A stretch of DNA of 12,486 bases, taken from Promethearchaeota archaeon. Lineage in GTDB: Archaea; Asgardarchaeota; Lokiarchaeia; Sigynarchaeales; SOKP01. This document shows, in pieces, positions 12,137 through 12,486 of this stretch (its first letter is position 1; every line of letters starts with the position of its first letter). The DNA lies in contig WJKD01000391.1 in NCBI GenBank assembly GCA_014729315.1, forward strand, positions 1 through 12,486, in the 5' to 3' direction. The translations under genes were made by a program, and so were the position numbers. Below the pieces are notes generated by a model. That model was given only the letters and a program-made list of their open reading frames with translations. It made no database searches and was not told the DNA's origin.

Positions 12137-12486
12137 AACCGCCATGACGGAGCCCTATAGGCGCCGTCAAACTTTTAGTGGTTGGGAAAACATAATGTTG
12201 CGCGCAGCGTTTAAGTCCGAATCTAACTGGACGGGGGCGCGCCCCGGGTGCTCTCTTGCGTTTTGGCAGGTAAAGACTTTGCCGTTGCGGGTGGCGAACT
12301 TCTTTTTACCGCACACGGAACAGCGTTGCGAAGTGTCTCTGGGATCAACGCGCTCGAATTTAATGCCCCGCAAATACGCTTGCAGCTCGACAGCATTCTG
12401 GACTCGCCCGAAGAGCCAATGCGTCTGCCAAAACGCCAAGTAATTGCCCCGTTGTCGCTTTTTCTGGTGTCTCGAAAATCTGAGGT
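12085..12486 (-). mobile_element. IS200/IS605-type element, right part; continues past window
   Basis: It contains the 3' portion of tnpB and a hairpin-bearing end. G+C counts 36/60 in 12241-12300 and 31/60 in 12301-12360, against about 14/60 in 5341-5400, so the element is compositionally foreign. No tnpA is seen in the window. The left boundary next to the Sm-like stop is inferred from the composition change and the palindromes. Confidence 0.7.
12167..12486 (-). CDS. tnpB: TnpB RNA-guided nuclease, C-terminal 105 residues (partial at window edge)
   Basis: The reading frame stays open to the right edge, so the N-terminal portion lies outside the window; a TTG at 12439 is internal and not a start. 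Visible from the N-side: a basic stretch (RFSRHQKKRQRG), a helix, then VDPRDTSQRCSVCG, KVFTCQNA and DSDLNAARNI. VDP-x-x-TSQ-x-CxxCG and D-x-D-x-NAA-x-NI are signatures of the TnpB zinc ribbon and the third RuvC motif; the last catalytic Asp is in DSDLNAA. TnpB is the transposon nuclease guided by RNA from the element's right end. The second zinc pair is abnormal: after C in FTCQNA the expected Cys is missing and REHPGRAPV follows. It is GC-rich and convergent with the Sm-like gene. Confidence 0.9.
   Translation of the reverse strand, partial: LRFSRHQKKRQRGNYLAFWQTHWLFGRVQNAVELQAYLRGIKFERVDPRDTSQRCSVCGKKKFATRNGKVFTCQNAREHPGRAPVQLDSDLNAARNIMFSQPLKV

Noticed and set aside
12439..12439. TTG at 12439 as the start of a 90-residue protein
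   Set aside because: The frame is open upstream to the window edge and reads TnpB-like basic sequence, so this is an internal codon of a longer tnpB.
12144..12443. 99-codon plus-strand frame over the transposon end
   Set aside because: It is antisense to tnpB, whose zinc-ribbon and NAARNI motifs are unmistakable. GC-rich DNA gives long spurious frames.

Overview
The window looks archaeal, most likely an Asgard (Lokiarchaeia-like) genome. It is AT-rich (one interior 60-base line counts about 23% G+C). It carries a tRNA with a canonical 37/38 bulge-helix-bulge intron and an archaeal Sm-like gene. Its start codons lack obvious Shine-Dalgarno sequences and have TATA-like boxes at leaderless spacing. 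It also holds a huge secreted beta-helix protein whose cap motifs I recall from Lokiarchaeota surface proteins. The lineage call is inference from family recall.

Region 1 (1-11098, minus strand) is a single open reading frame of at least 3,699 codons that runs off the left edge. It encodes a signal peptide, three right-handed parallel beta-helix modules with a NIDO-like beta-sandwich inserted, four Ig-like repeats, an acidic linker, a transmembrane helix and at least three tandem two-helix membrane repeats. It reads as a cell-surface protein with a very long extracellular stalk and an unusual multi-pass membrane base. Reading frame was rechecked by hand at about 1, 961, 2041, 5221, 8041, 10381 and 11098 and is the same throughout.

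Region 2 (11099-11515) holds the promoter side of that gene, an AT-rich spacer with a short palindrome, and a minus-strand tRNA-Arg(CCU) with an 18-nt intron.

Region 3 (11516-12084) is a divergent pair: a 53-residue Cys-rich zinc-binding-like protein on the minus strand and an 88-residue Sm-like protein on the plus strand. Between them lies an AT-rich spacer with a 13-14 bp inverted repeat.

Region 4 (12085-12486) is abruptly GC-rich (52-60% in two counted lines). It holds the 3' end of an IS200/IS605-type transposon: the last 105 codons of a minus-strand tnpB, then a hairpin-rich terminus that meets the stop codon of the Sm-like gene. This is the likely site of the guide (omega/re) RNA. The element is compositionally foreign and its zinc ribbon appears degenerate.

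Two things deserve most attention: the membrane base of the giant protein (two-helix repeats, each with a membrane glutamate) and the stack of cysteines along one stretch of its beta-helix.
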